Shown here: piece by piece, positions 23,735 to 31,018 of the stretch | Position numbering within the stretch: position 1 is the stretch's first letter | How the letters are laid out: the number at the start of each line of letters is the position of its first letter | Origin: an uncultured Oscillospiraceae bacterium | GTDB lineage: Bacteria; Bacillota_A; Clostridia; Oscillospirales; Oscillospiraceae | Direction: 5' to 3' | NCBI GenBank assembly: GCA_910584605.1 | Contig: CAJUAW010000015.1 | Span: 1-31,018 of the forward strand | Length of the DNA stretch: 31,018 nt | Program-made: the position numbers and the translations under genes | Notes under the pieces: generated by a model | Database searches by the model: none | What the model saw: the letters and a program-made list of their open reading frames with translations, nothing else | What the model was told of the DNA's origin: nothing

Positions 23735-25132
23735 ATGAGTATTTTTGGAAAAAAAGAAATACGTATGCCACATGTGTTTTCGATCATAATTATTTTAATC
23801 GTTCTTTGCGGTATTCTGACGTATATTGTTCCTGCAGGGGTTTATGAGCGGATCGAAACCGATGGGGTCACAAAAATTGATGTAGATAGTTTTCATTTTG
23901 TGGATCAAACACCTGTGTCACCCTTTGACTGGTTCGTTGCAATCCCACAGGGAATCCAAGCTGGTGCATCTGTCATCGCTGTGATCTTCATTTGCGTTGC
24001 TGGTATGAGTATCTATACATCGACAGGAGCGTTTACGAACTGTATCAACTTTTTTATCAAAAAATCAGGAAAAATAGGCACATATGTTTTGATTTTAGCG
24101 TTGATGCTATACTTCTTTTTGAATGGAGGCTTGACCGGCGCGGTTGACGGACCTGTTGCACTGGCACCGATTGTGATCGGTTTTGCGTTAGCGGCTGGGT
24201 ATGACGCGCTGACAGGACTTGGAATCGTCTGTGTTTGTGCGATTTGCGGATTTTCCTGTGGGCCAACAAATCCGTATACTGTAGTTGTTGCGCAAGAGAT
24301 TGCTGGTTTACCTCCATTCAGCGGAACTGTGCTGAGAACAGCTTGCTGGCTCACGATCATGGCAGTCACGTTCCACCATATTCTAAGTTATGCAAATAAG
24401 GTTCGAAAAGACCCCAGCAAAAGTTTGGCGCCTAACATTACCGCAGCAGATATCGGGATCGTAAACAATGACAAGGAATCGCTGGACACGAAAGATAAGA
24501 TTATGGTAGTAATGCTGCTGCTCACAATTATTGTGGCAGTTACCTGCTGCCTGGTATTTAAATTCTCCCTTCCTCAGGTTTCTGCCATCTATATCATCAG
24601 TGGGATTATAGGCGGAATTGTTTACGGATATGACAACAACCAGATCGCGAATATTTTTGTGGAAAGCGCTAAAAACGTATTCGTAGGGGCAATGTGTATC
24701 GGTCTGGCCCGAGGGATCCAGATTATCCTTACAAATGGCAACATTATTGATACTATTGTTTACTATGCTTCCAATGCGTTAAGTGTTTTGCCAGCTGGTA
24801 TTACTGCCGTAGGTATGTTTGTATTTCAAACTGTCATTAATTTCTTCGTTAATTCTGGCAGTGGACAGGCAGCGGTAACAATGCCGATCATGGTACCGCT
24901 GGCTGACACCCTTGATATTACCCGGCAGACCGCTGTCATGGCATTTCAGCTGGGTGACGGACTGTCAAATCTCGTATTTCCAACTTCAGGTTCGCTGTTT
25001 GCCTATCTAGCTTGCTCCAAAGTGGATTATGGTACCTTTTTGAAGTTTGCATTGCCTCTTTTCCTAAAGACCTGTTTTGTAGGTGCAGTTTTTATTTTAA
25101 TTGCAACGTTTACAGGCTACGGACCATTTTAA
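23735..25132 (+). CDS. YfcC-family membrane transporter
   Basis: 465 residues with about 12 transmembrane segments. YfcC-family features are the LTYIVPAGVYER N-terminus, FFLNGGLTGAVDGPVALAPI, CGFSCGPTNPYTVVVAQEIA, and a second half with FFVNSGSGQAAVTMPIMVPL and QLGDGLSNLVFPTSG. The latter is the Asn/Ser-rich re-entrant motif of this ion-transporter superfamily. Relatives are thought to move amino acids or short peptides. AAAGGAG lies 9 bases before the ATG. The gene is markedly more AT-rich than the operon before it, as is the following M20 gene, suggesting the two came together from another source. A likely importer for the substrate handled by the next gene. Confidence 0.87.
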   Translation: MSIFGKKEIRMPHVFSIIIILIVLCGILTYIVPAGVYERIETDGVTKIDVDSFHFVDQTPVSPFDWFVAIPQGIQAGASVIAVIFICVAGMSIYTSTGAFTNCINFFIKKSGKIGTYVLILALMLYFFLNGGLTGAVDGPVALAPIVIGFALAAGYDALTGLGIVCVCAICGFSCGPTNPYTVVVAQEIAGLPPFSGTVLRTACWLTIMAVTFHHILSYANKVRKDPSKSLAPNITAADIGIVNNDKESLDTKDKIMVVMLLLTIIVAVTCCLVFKFSLPQVSAIYIISGIIGGIVYGYDNNQIANIFVESAKNVFVGAMCIGLARGIQIILTNGNIIDTIVYYASNALSVLPAGITAVGMFVFQTVINFFVNSGSGQAAVTMPIMVPLADTLDITRQTAVMAFQLGDGLSNLVFPTSGSLFAYLACSKVDYGTFLKFALPLFLKTCFVGAVFILIATFTGYGPF

Positions 25133-25241
25133 GATAAACTGATTATTTACGATGCCATCCCTAGTTGGAGGCGAGAAAAAATCAAAGTTTTCAAACGGGA
25201 AATAAAATGTAATCTAGAGCTTTAAAAATGGAGTGCAAACT

Positions 25242-26411
25242 ATGGAAAATCGTTATAAAAAGTATTATGATATACTTGTAAATTTTCGAAAGGAAGTTCA
25301 TCAGGAGCCTGAACTAAGTTTTCAAGAATATAAAACCCGCGATAGGATTGTTTCAATACTGGAGAAATATGATATTCCTTACAGCGTTGTATTGAATACA
25401 GGCATCGTAGCTCTGATCCAGTGCAATAAGCCTGGAAGGGGGTATATTGGTTTGCGTGCGGACATGGATGCATTACCGGTCCAAGAAGATACCGGGTGTC
25501 CATTTTCCTCTACGACCCCAATGGTGGCGCACTGCTGTGGTCACGACGCGCATATGACTGCGCTCTTAGCGGCGGCATTAGTCCTTCAGGAGCACCGTCA
25601 GACATTAGAAAACAATGTTTGTCTGATCTTTCAGCCTGGAGAGGAAGAGGGTACGATCGGCGGCGCAAGAAGGATGATTGACGAAGGGGCATTCGCTAAA
25701 ATCAAACCTAACATGATCTTTGGAATGCACGTGTTTCCAAAAAGCGGGCAGGGAAAATTTGGTGTTTGCATGAAGGAGGCGATGGCGTGCTGTGATATCT
25801 GGCATATCAAGATACAGGGAAAAGGAGGACATATATCTGCTCCGCACAACGCCATAAACCCCATTTATGTTGCCAGCAAAGTCATCAGCGGTATTGAATC
25901 CATCAAGGGACAGCAAGTCGACCCATTTAATGCTGTCATTATGGATGTTGGATCGATCCATGCAGGAACAACTGCAGGAAATATCATCCCGGAAACTGTA
26001 ACTATTTACGGAAACACGCGTGCGTATTCTAACAGTATCCGGGAGACTTTGAGAAACGCACTTATATCTATGACCGAGGGCGTCTGCAAAGCGTTTTCCT
26101 GTGAGTGTTCTGTTAACTATATGATGGGGTATGAACCTCTTGTCAACGATCCGAAAGCAGCAAAAATACTATTTTCTGCTGCACAAAAAGTTCTTGGGCC
26201 CGAACATGTCTATCAGGCAACGCCTAGTATGGGAGCGGAAGATTTTGCTGCCTATACCCACCTCTGCCCCAGCGCATTTGGATTTATCGAAGTGGATAAC
26301 AGCTATTCTCTTCACAGCCCTCATTTTATAGCCGATACAGAGAGTATATTTGCTGCCGCTGATATCTTTATCCAAACCGTTGATTCCATTTTACCGCTGC
26401 CCTGTTTGTAA
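25242..26411 (+). CDS. M20D-type amidohydrolase (aminoacylase/hippurate hydrolase-like)
   Basis: 389 residues. Metal-site residues of the M20D group: Cys99 and His101 (HCCGHDAHM), Glu135 (PGEEEGTIGGA), His163 (GMHV), and a late His (LHSPHF). Also present are RADMDALPV, GKGGHISAPHNAINPI, HAGTTAGNIIP and TPSMGAEDFA. Enzymes of this group remove acyl groups from N-acyl amino acids or conjugates. ATG 25242 follows GGAG by 8 bases. It is AT-rich like the transporter before it and 109 bases behind it. Substrates could be acylated or peptide-linked amino acids imported by the YfcC protein; this is inference. It is not closely similar to the carbamoylase in the same island. Confidence 0.9.
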   Translation: MENRYKKYYDILVNFRKEVHQEPELSFQEYKTRDRIVSILEKYDIPYSVVLNTGIVALIQCNKPGRGYIGLRADMDALPVQEDTGCPFSSTTPMVAHCCGHDAHMTALLAAALVLQEHRQTLENNVCLIFQPGEEEGTIGGARRMIDEGAFAKIKPNMIFGMHVFPKSGQGKFGVCMKEAMACCDIWHIKIQGKGGHISAPHNAINPIYVASKVISGIESIKGQQVDPFNAVIMDVGSIHAGTTAGNIIPETVTIYGNTRAYSNSIRETLRNALISMTEGVCKAFSCECSVNYMMGYEPLVNDPKAAKILFSAAQKVLGPEHVYQATPSMGAEDFAAYTHLCPSAFGFIEVDNSYSLHSPHFIADTESIFAAADIFIQTVDSILPLPCL

Positions 26412-26445
26412 TGTATCCGTCTCTATCATTAAACGGGAGGTTTAC

Positions 26446-27870
26446 ATGAAAAAAATTGATAAGCTTGTTACTGCCCCCCACTTTTACACCATGGAGGGGG
26501 AGGGAGTCGGCTACCGCGCCGCCTCTGCCATGGCAATCAACTGCGGCAAGATTTTAGAGGTCGGTCCTGTCGAGTACATGCTGAAAGAATACGCCCCCCA
26601 GGAGACCATCGATCTGCCCCACCACATGGTCCTGCCCGGCTTGATCGACGGGCACATGCACACCGCCTGCAACATCATGCGCGGTCTGGCCCAGGACACC
26701 AACAATTGGATGATGTTTGGCCTGCAGCCCTTTGACAACGCCGTAACCGACGAGGAGCGGGATGCAGGCAGCCGGGTGGCCATTCTGGAGGCCATCCGGG
26801 CGGGCACCACCACCTTGGGCGACTATGAGTCCAAGATGGACAACGTGTGCAGCTTCATCGAAAAGGTGGGGGCCAGGGGCAATATTGCCCAGACCATCCG
26901 GGCCGCCAAACGGCGGGTCTACCAACCGGGCGAACTCTATGAGTTCGACGACGAGATGGGTGAAGAGAGCCTCCAGCGCAATATCCAGCTCTACGACAAG
27001 TGGCACAACCAGGCGGGGGGCCGGATCAAGATTCTGTTCGGGCCCCAGGGAGCGGATTTTGTCAGTCCCGAAATGCTCTTGAAGATTCAGAAGATTGTCA
27101 AGGAGCGGGGAACCAAGATCCACATGCACGTTCAGCAGGGCGACCGGGAGACCTATCAGATTGAAACGCGTTACGGCAAACGGCCCACTGCCTTTTTGGA
27201 TGAGCTGGGTTATTTGGACTCCTCCCTGATTGCCGTCCATCTCACCGACTGCACCGACGAGGAAGCCGCCCACATCGCTGGAAAGGGCGCCTCCATGATC
27301 GTCAATCCCGGCTCCATCGGCATTATTGACGGCATCGTTTGTCCCAGCGTGGCCTTCCAGGAGGCGGGCGGCTCTGTGGCTCTGGGCTCTGATCAGGCCC
27401 CCGGCAACAACTGCCATAATATCATCAACGAGATGAAAAATGTGGCCCTGTTCAACAAGATCAAGTACGGCAATCCAGAGGTCATGCCCGCCTGGCGGGC
27501 CCTGCGGATGGCCACCATTGAGGGCGCTCAGGCTATTGGCCTGGGGGACAGCGTGGGCTCGCTGGAGCCGGGCAAGCAGGCGGACTTTATCGCCATCGAC
27601 CTGAACTGCCCCTCCATGCTGCCGGTGTATACCTACCCCATGCGCAACATGATCCCCAATCTGGTCTACAGCGCCAGGGGCCCGGAGGTGGCTTTGGCTG
27701 CGGTGGACGGCGAGATCATTATGCGTGACGGTATATTTACAAAAGTAGATCAGCAGGAATACCTCTCTGCCATTCCCCAGTATCCAGATGAAATCGGCCA
27801 CAGGGCCGCAGAGGAATTTTTCCAGATTGACGGCACCAATGCCCGCTTTATGCGGGAGGGAAAGCTGTAA
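26446..27870 (+). CDS. Amidohydrolase-superfamily protein (deaminase/chlorohydrolase-like)
   Basis: 474 residues of the TIM-barrel amidohydrolases related to SsnA, guanine deaminase and AtzB/TrzN. Metal ligands: His70 and His72 (GLIDGHMHTA), His228 (KIHMHVQQGDRE), His265 (AVHLTDCTDEE) and Asp316 (LGSDQAPGNN). The catalytic Glu normally three residues after the His228 equivalent is Gln231, so the reaction may differ from the deaminases. The C-terminal sandwich domain has GSLEPGKQADFIAID. GGGAGG lies 6 bases before ATG 26446. Base composition returns to GC-rich here. Likely acts on a nitrogen heterocycle or ureido compound within the island's pathway; exact substrate unknown. Confidence 0.87.
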   Translation: MKKIDKLVTAPHFYTMEGEGVGYRAASAMAINCGKILEVGPVEYMLKEYAPQETIDLPHHMVLPGLIDGHMHTACNIMRGLAQDTNNWMMFGLQPFDNAVTDEERDAGSRVAILEAIRAGTTTLGDYESKMDNVCSFIEKVGARGNIAQTIRAAKRRVYQPGELYEFDDEMGEESLQRNIQLYDKWHNQAGGRIKILFGPQGADFVSPEMLLKIQKIVKERGTKIHMHVQQGDRETYQIETRYGKRPTAFLDELGYLDSSLIAVHLTDCTDEEAAHIAGKGASMIVNPGSIGIIDGIVCPSVAFQEAGGSVALGSDQAPGNNCHNIINEMKNVALFNKIKYGNPEVMPAWRALRMATIEGAQAIGLGDSVGSLEPGKQADFIAIDLNCPSMLPVYTYPMRNMIPNLVYSARGPEVALAAVDGEIIMRDGIFTKVDQQEYLSAIPQYPDEIGHRAAEEFFQIDGTNARFMREGKL

Positions 27871-27895
27871 CCCTACCGCCAACCTTTCTTCACAT

Positions 27896-27933
27896 GGGGC
27901 GCTCCAGGAACCGACAAGGCTCCGGGGCGTCCC
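27896..27933 (+). other. Strong RNA hairpin between the amidohydrolase and MATE genes
   Basis: GGGGCGCTCC (27896-27905) pairs with GGGGCGTCCC (27924-27933) using two G.T pairs. It is extended by GGA/TCC past a one-base bulge, 13 pairs in all. It has no T run behind it, so it is more likely a mRNA-stability or attenuation element than a plain terminator. Confidence 0.5.
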
Positions 27934-27952
27934 AAATAATGCAGGTGATACT

Positions 27953-29353
27953 ATGCGGCACTCCTCCGAAACTCTTCAATCCAACACACGGCTGCTTCTG
28001 ATGCTGGCTTGGCCCGCCATCGCGGAGCAGCTGCTGCTAACCATGACCAACTATGTGGATACGGCTATGATCGGTGCGTTAAGCATCGACGCCACCGCCG
28101 CTGTAGCCATCAATTCCACGCCGGTCTTTTTTATTGTGGGACTGCTGACCGCGGTGGGGGTGGGGTACTCCGTTCAAATCGCCCACAGCCTGGGGGCCCG
28201 TCAGGAACAGCTGGCTCGCAGCATTACCCGGCAGGCTCTGCTGGGTTCGTTGGTGTCCGGGACCGTTATTATGCTGGTCACCCTTATGCTGGCGCCCTGG
28301 GTCCCCAAATGGCTGGGTGCGGATTCGATTATTTTAGGCGATGCACAGAGGTATCTTTTTTTCTACGCCCTGGGCATTCCATTCCAGACGGCCTTGGCGG
28401 TTTTTTCTGCGGTACTTCGGTGCGCAGGAGATACCAAAACCCCTTTGCAGCTGAACGCAGGCGCCAATGTACTCAATGTAATCCTGAACTTCTTCCTGAT
28501 TTTTCCCAGCCGCACGGTCCAAATTGGGGAGCATACCCTTCGGATCTGGGGCGCCGGGTGGGGTGCGGCAGGAGCGGCAGGGGCAACCGCTTTTTCTGCC
28601 AGCCTGATGGGATTCTGCTGCATTTTGCTGCTGTTCCGCCGCTCGGGTCCAGTAAATCTGGAGCTGAAGGTCTCTTATCGCCCGGATTTCGCCATTATTC
28701 GGCAGGCTGTCCATTTGGGAATCCCAGCAGCACTGGAGCGGGGCGCTATTTGCAGTGGCCAGCTGCTGATCACCCGGATGGTGGCCTCCCTGGGAAACGT
28801 GGCCCTGGCCGCCAACCATGTGGCGGTGACGGCGGAGGCCATCAGCTATCTGCCCGCTACAGGGGTCTCCTTTGCCGCCACCACGCTGGTGGGGCAGGCC
28901 TACGGAGGTGGAAAATATTCTCTGGCCCGGCAGTTTGGAAAAATCTCCGGTTGGATCGGCCTGCTGTCTGGGGGAGCGGCGGGAATCATCCTGTTTGTAT
29001 GCGCCACCCCCCTTGCCGGCATCTTTTCTCCTGATCCTGACGTCATCAAGCTGGCGGCGGATATGCTGCGGATCGTAGCTGTCTCCGAGCCGCTGTTCGG
29101 CCTCTCTATCGTGCTGTCCGGCGTGCTGCGGGGCGCCGGCAACACCCGGCTGCCCTTCCTGGTGGTGCTGAGCGGTATGTGGGGTGTGCGGGTCATCTTA
29201 ACGCCTGTTCTGCTGTTTTACGCCCATATGGAGCTGGCCGGCGTGTGGGTGGCTATGGTTGCTGACCTGATGTTCCGCGGAATTTTGTGTGAAATTCAGA
29301 CAAAACGTCTTTTGTCAAGTAATGTCGTCAAGTTGGGAATAGGAAGAGAATAA
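27953..29353 (+). CDS. MATE-family multidrug/metabolite efflux transporter, C-terminus altered by IS
   Basis: 466 residues with 12 expected transmembrane segments in two similar halves. MATE signatures: LAWPAIAEQLLLTMTNYVDT, AVLRCAGDTKTPL, LGIPAALERGA, LPATGVSFAATTLVGQAYGG, VLSGVLRGAGNTRLPF. It exports cations or metabolites in exchange for Na+ or H+. ATG 27953 follows AGGTGA; an upstream in-frame start overlaps the previous gene. The last 11 codons (SNVVKLGIGRE) and the stop lie within the IS-end repeat, so the natural C-terminus was replaced. All core helices remain, so function may persist. In the island it may export an end product. Confidence 0.9.
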   Translation: MRHSSETLQSNTRLLLMLAWPAIAEQLLLTMTNYVDTAMIGALSIDATAAVAINSTPVFFIVGLLTAVGVGYSVQIAHSLGARQEQLARSITRQALLGSLVSGTVIMLVTLMLAPWVPKWLGADSIILGDAQRYLFFYALGIPFQTALAVFSAVLRCAGDTKTPLQLNAGANVLNVILNFFLIFPSRTVQIGEHTLRIWGAGWGAAGAAGATAFSASLMGFCCILLLFRRSGPVNLELKVSYRPDFAIIRQAVHLGIPAALERGAICSGQLLITRMVASLGNVALAANHVAVTAEAISYLPATGVSFAATTLVGQAYGGGKYSLARQFGKISGWIGLLSGGAAGIILFVCATPLAGIFSPDPDVIKLAADMLRIVAVSEPLFGLSIVLSGVLRGAGNTRLPFLVVLSGMWGVRVILTPVLLFYAHMELAGVWVAMVADLMFRGILCEIQTKRLLSSNVVKLGIGRE

Positions 29354-29417
29354 AGTCAAAAAAGATGTAAAAAAGGGTTGACAAAAGAGGAGAACTGTGC
29401 GGCGAAGCCCTGAAAAG
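29318..29417 (+). repeat. IS end, right copy of the 100-base inverted repeat
   Basis: Matches the reverse complement of 17157-17256 at 93 of 100 positions without gaps. It starts in frame inside the MATE gene and supplies its stop codon. Confidence 0.9.
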
Positions 29418-29509
29418 TAACCGTGCTTTTCGGGGGCGCACATGAAATACACACCAAACCGTCATTGACGGCAAAAAAGCGGACGCCCATCGGCCGTCCA
29501 CTGTTTTAT
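29318..29509 (+). mobile_element. Internally deleted IS derivative, right flank of the island
   Basis: After the 100-base end, two short matches to the left remnant follow in the same order: 29422-29436 with 16264-16279 (complement; one-base gap), and 29492-29509 with 16155-16172 (17 of 18). This suggests a non-coding, MITE-like remnant of about 190 bases with all transposase sequence lost. The short matches alone could be chance. Confidence 0.5.
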
Positions 29510-29521
29510 GAGGTGATTTTT

Positions 29522-30079
29522 ATGGAGCAATTACACATTGTCGATGCCTGTAGGGAACAGCATTTCCGGGACATGTCCCTCCTCCACGCCCTGGGCTGGC
29601 GGGCCGCCTACCGGGACAGTATCCCCGCCGATTACATGGCCCGGGAGATCACCGACGACCGCTGGGTCTCGGTTTTCCGTCAAAACTACAGGGAGGGCCG
29701 CTATCACGGCCTTCTGCTGTATAACGGGGAGCAGCCCCTGTGCTGTGCCACCTACGGCCCCGCTCGGGTGGATCAGTCCGCCGGGGACACCATCTGCGAT
29801 TTCAGCTCCCCCGACCTGGCCGCCTGGGGGGAACTGGTCTCCCTCTACAGCCACCCCGACCACTGGGGGGAGGGCTGCGCCTCCATCGTCACAGAGGAAA
29901 TCCTCCGGCGCTTCCGGGAGACAGGCTATCCCGGCTGCTTCCTCTACGTCCTCCAGGAGAATGACCGAGCCCGGCGGTTCTATGAGAAGCACGGCTTCGC
30001 CTGGGACGGCCACAGCCTGGAGGTCACCCTGACCCAAGACACGGTGCTCACCGATTTGCGGTATTGCCGGAAGTTTTAG
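29522..30079 (+). CDS. GNAT-family N-acetyltransferase
   Basis: 185 residues of the Gcn5-related acetyltransferase fold. The acetyl-CoA-binding motif A is recognisable as ELVSLYSHPDHWGEGCASIV, with WGEGCA in place of Q/RxxGxG/A, followed by EEILRRFRETGYPGCFLYVL and the motif-B stretch ENDRARRFYEKHGFAWDG. GAGGTGA lies 5 bases before ATG 29522. An in-frame longer reading starts in the IS remnant and has no ribosome site. The acceptor substrate is unknown. It lies just outside the island. Its stop overlaps that of the convergent gene by 3 bases. Confidence 0.9.
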   Translation: MEQLHIVDACREQHFRDMSLLHALGWRAAYRDSIPADYMAREITDDRWVSVFRQNYREGRYHGLLLYNGEQPLCCATYGPARVDQSAGDTICDFSSPDLAAWGELVSLYSHPDHWGEGCASIVTEEILRRFRETGYPGCFLYVLQENDRARRFYEKHGFAWDGHSLEVTLTQDTVLTDLRYCRKF

Positions 30080-30750
30080 CCCCGGCCATTCAGCATTTCG
30101 GCAGTAAAATTTGTGCCTGCCAGGATCAGCTTCTTCAAATTCGGCAAACCAGACAACATATTGTAATCCTCAATGTAAAGATTACGAATCGTTAAAGACC
30201 GAAGACGCTTCATGCGCCCCAGCGCAGTCCAGTCCCCAGGACTGTAATAGAAATAGGAAGACAGCAAGGGCAGCGTTTCCAAATCCGTCAGAAGATATTT
30301 CCCACGCCATAGGATATGCGTCCCAAGATAGGGTGAATGGTAATAGTTTGGGCTGTCTACCACTAATGTCTTGATTTGAAATAAGTCATCCGGTATTTGC
30401 GGCAATTTCCCAGTCGTAAGCCGGATGGCCTCCGACAGCAGCGGGGACAGCGGGATCGCGTTCCGCTTTTCCCCGTTCTCGCGCTCCTTCCGGGCAAGCT
30501 CCAGCTGGTTCGAGTAGACACACTCCAAAAAGGGCGGCTCCCAGGACAGGTCCTCCATATCGTAGTGCCGGTCAAGATATTTGCACATCGCCTGCTTCGT
30601 GCCGCTCTCCAGCGGATAGACATGGAGGGTCCGTCCCACCTGCTCCGGCTGGGCAGCTTGGTCGGTGCCCGGTATCTTCAAGTCGTGACGTTTCCGTATC
30701 CCTGCGTCGATTTCTTCCTTGCACCGCCGCAGTGATTCAAGGCCGTTCAT
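30076..30750 (-). CDS. Unrecognised protein with a leucine-rich-repeat-like C-terminus
   Basis: 224 residues, no signal peptide or membrane segment. The N-terminal part is charged and helical (LESLRRCKEEIDAGIRKRHD). From about residue 120 there are repeated short Leu strands (FQIKTLVVDSP, LTDLETLPLLSSYF, RMKRLRSLTIRNLYI, LSGLPNLKKLILAGTNF) spaced about 22-25 residues like a leucine-rich repeat. AAGGAAGG precedes the ATG. The only space for a promoter is the 56 bases after the 5S rRNA hairpin, so it may be expressed by readthrough from the tRNA-5S unit. Function unknown; binding to a protein partner is the usual role of such repeats. Confidence 0.72.
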   Translation of the reverse strand: MNGLESLRRCKEEIDAGIRKRHDLKIPGTDQAAQPEQVGRTLHVYPLESGTKQAMCKYLDRHYDMEDLSWEPPFLECVYSNQLELARKERENGEKRNAIPLSPLLSEAIRLTTGKLPQIPDDLFQIKTLVVDSPNYYHSPYLGTHILWRGKYLLTDLETLPLLSSYFYYSPGDWTALGRMKRLRSLTIRNLYIEDYNMLSGLPNLKKLILAGTNFTAEMLNGRG

Positions 30751-30767
30751 CTAGCATCCTTCCTTTA

Positions 30768-30804
30768 CAAAAAAGCGGAACAGCTCATTGAACTGTTCCG
30801 CTTT
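30768..30804 (-). terminator. Terminator of the tRNA-5S unit
   Basis: AAAGCGGAACAG / CTGTTCCGCTTT stem (30772-30783 with 30793-30804), followed on the minus strand by a T run. It lies directly behind the 5S rRNA. Confidence 0.85.
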
Positions 30805-30806
30805 GT

Positions 30807-30921
<115 letters not shown>

Positions 30922-30965
30922 TATTTTAATCACCGAAGTGACTAAAACCGATATAAAGTTTTCAT

Positions 30966-31018
30966 TGGTGACCCGTACGGGAATCGAACCCATGTTTGCG
31001 GCGTGAGAGGCCGCCGTC
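30966..31018 (-). tRNA. tRNA-Glu (anticodon CTC), 5' part outside the window
   Basis: The last 53 bases of a tRNA: anticodon stem GCGGC/GCCGC with 7-base loop CTCTCAC (anticodon CTC, reading GAG), T arm ATGGG-TTCGATT-CCCGT, acceptor strand ACGGGTC, discriminator A and an encoded CCA. The D arm and 5' acceptor strand lie beyond the right edge. Confidence 0.92.

Larger units (their letters stand above)
17257..29317. other. Inverted-repeat-flanked gene island (hydantoin/ureido-compound degradation)
   Basis: All ten genes between the two IS-end copies point the same way. They comprise a regulator, enzymes for racemising, opening and decarbamoylating hydantoins, an aminotransferase, two transporters and two further hydrolases. 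Base composition shifts sharply inside (AT-rich at 17.2-18.5 and 23.6-26.4 kb). Acquisition as a unit is inference. Confidence 0.6.

Overview
The window looks like chromosomal DNA from a low-GC-phylum but GC-rich anaerobic Clostridia member, most likely a gut Oscillospiraceae relative. The evidence is GC-rich codon use in most genes, AGGAGG ribosome sites with ATG/GTG/TTG starts, sigma-A type promoters, PadR/DUF1700 and DUF1538/P-II gene pairs, an orphan F420-ligase-like gene, and a 5S rRNA next to tRNA-Glu. The genus is inferred, not proven.

Left part (1-9.5 kb). A truncated crotonase-family gene runs left, away from a LacI-type regulator; an AT-rich 530-base spacer with two good promoters lies between them. 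A four-gene operon on the minus strand (6604 to 2320) runs: small helical protein, alpha/beta hydrolase with a Cys nucleophile, carboxymuconolactone-decarboxylase/cupin fusion, and a 760-residue lipoprotein. The lipoprotein strings together SLH repeats, a flavodoxin, a cyclophilin-like domain and an aldo-keto reductase. A LysR regulator faces this operon across a 124-base gap holding two near-perfect divergent promoters and an inverted repeat. A FapA/DUF342 gene follows.

Middle part (9.5-16.2 kb). These are housekeeping-like genes: the F420-0:glutamate-ligase-like protein, a DUF1700 membrane protein overlapping a PadR regulator, a class-3 aldehyde dehydrogenase, ComFB, and a two-gene unit of a duplicated DUF1538 membrane protein plus a tandem P-II-like protein.

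Island (about 16.2-29.5 kb). A scrambled insertion-sequence remnant (IS4-like 5' end joined to an IS256 3' part) sits at the left edge. A 100-base piece of its end recurs in inverted orientation (93/100 identical by eye) at 29318-29417. Between the two copies lie about 12 kb of plus-strand genes: a LuxR-type regulator, a membrane protein, class I aminotransferase, N-carbamoyl-amino-acid hydrolase (M20), hydantoin racemase, hydantoinase/dihydropyrimidinase, a YfcC-type transporter, an M20 amidohydrolase, an amidohydrolase-superfamily protein and a MATE transporter. The most economical reading is an IS-flanked cassette for taking up and degrading 5-substituted hydantoins or related ureido compounds. 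Racemisation, ring opening and decarbamoylation would give an amino acid, which the aminotransferase converts to a 2-oxo acid. The MATE gene ends inside the right IS copy, which supplies its last 11 codons and stop.

Right edge (29.5-31 kb). A GNAT acetyltransferase, an unrecognised protein with leucine-rich-repeat-like C-terminus, a 5S rRNA and the 3' part of a tRNA-Glu(CTC).

All similarity statements come from motif reading, not database searches.
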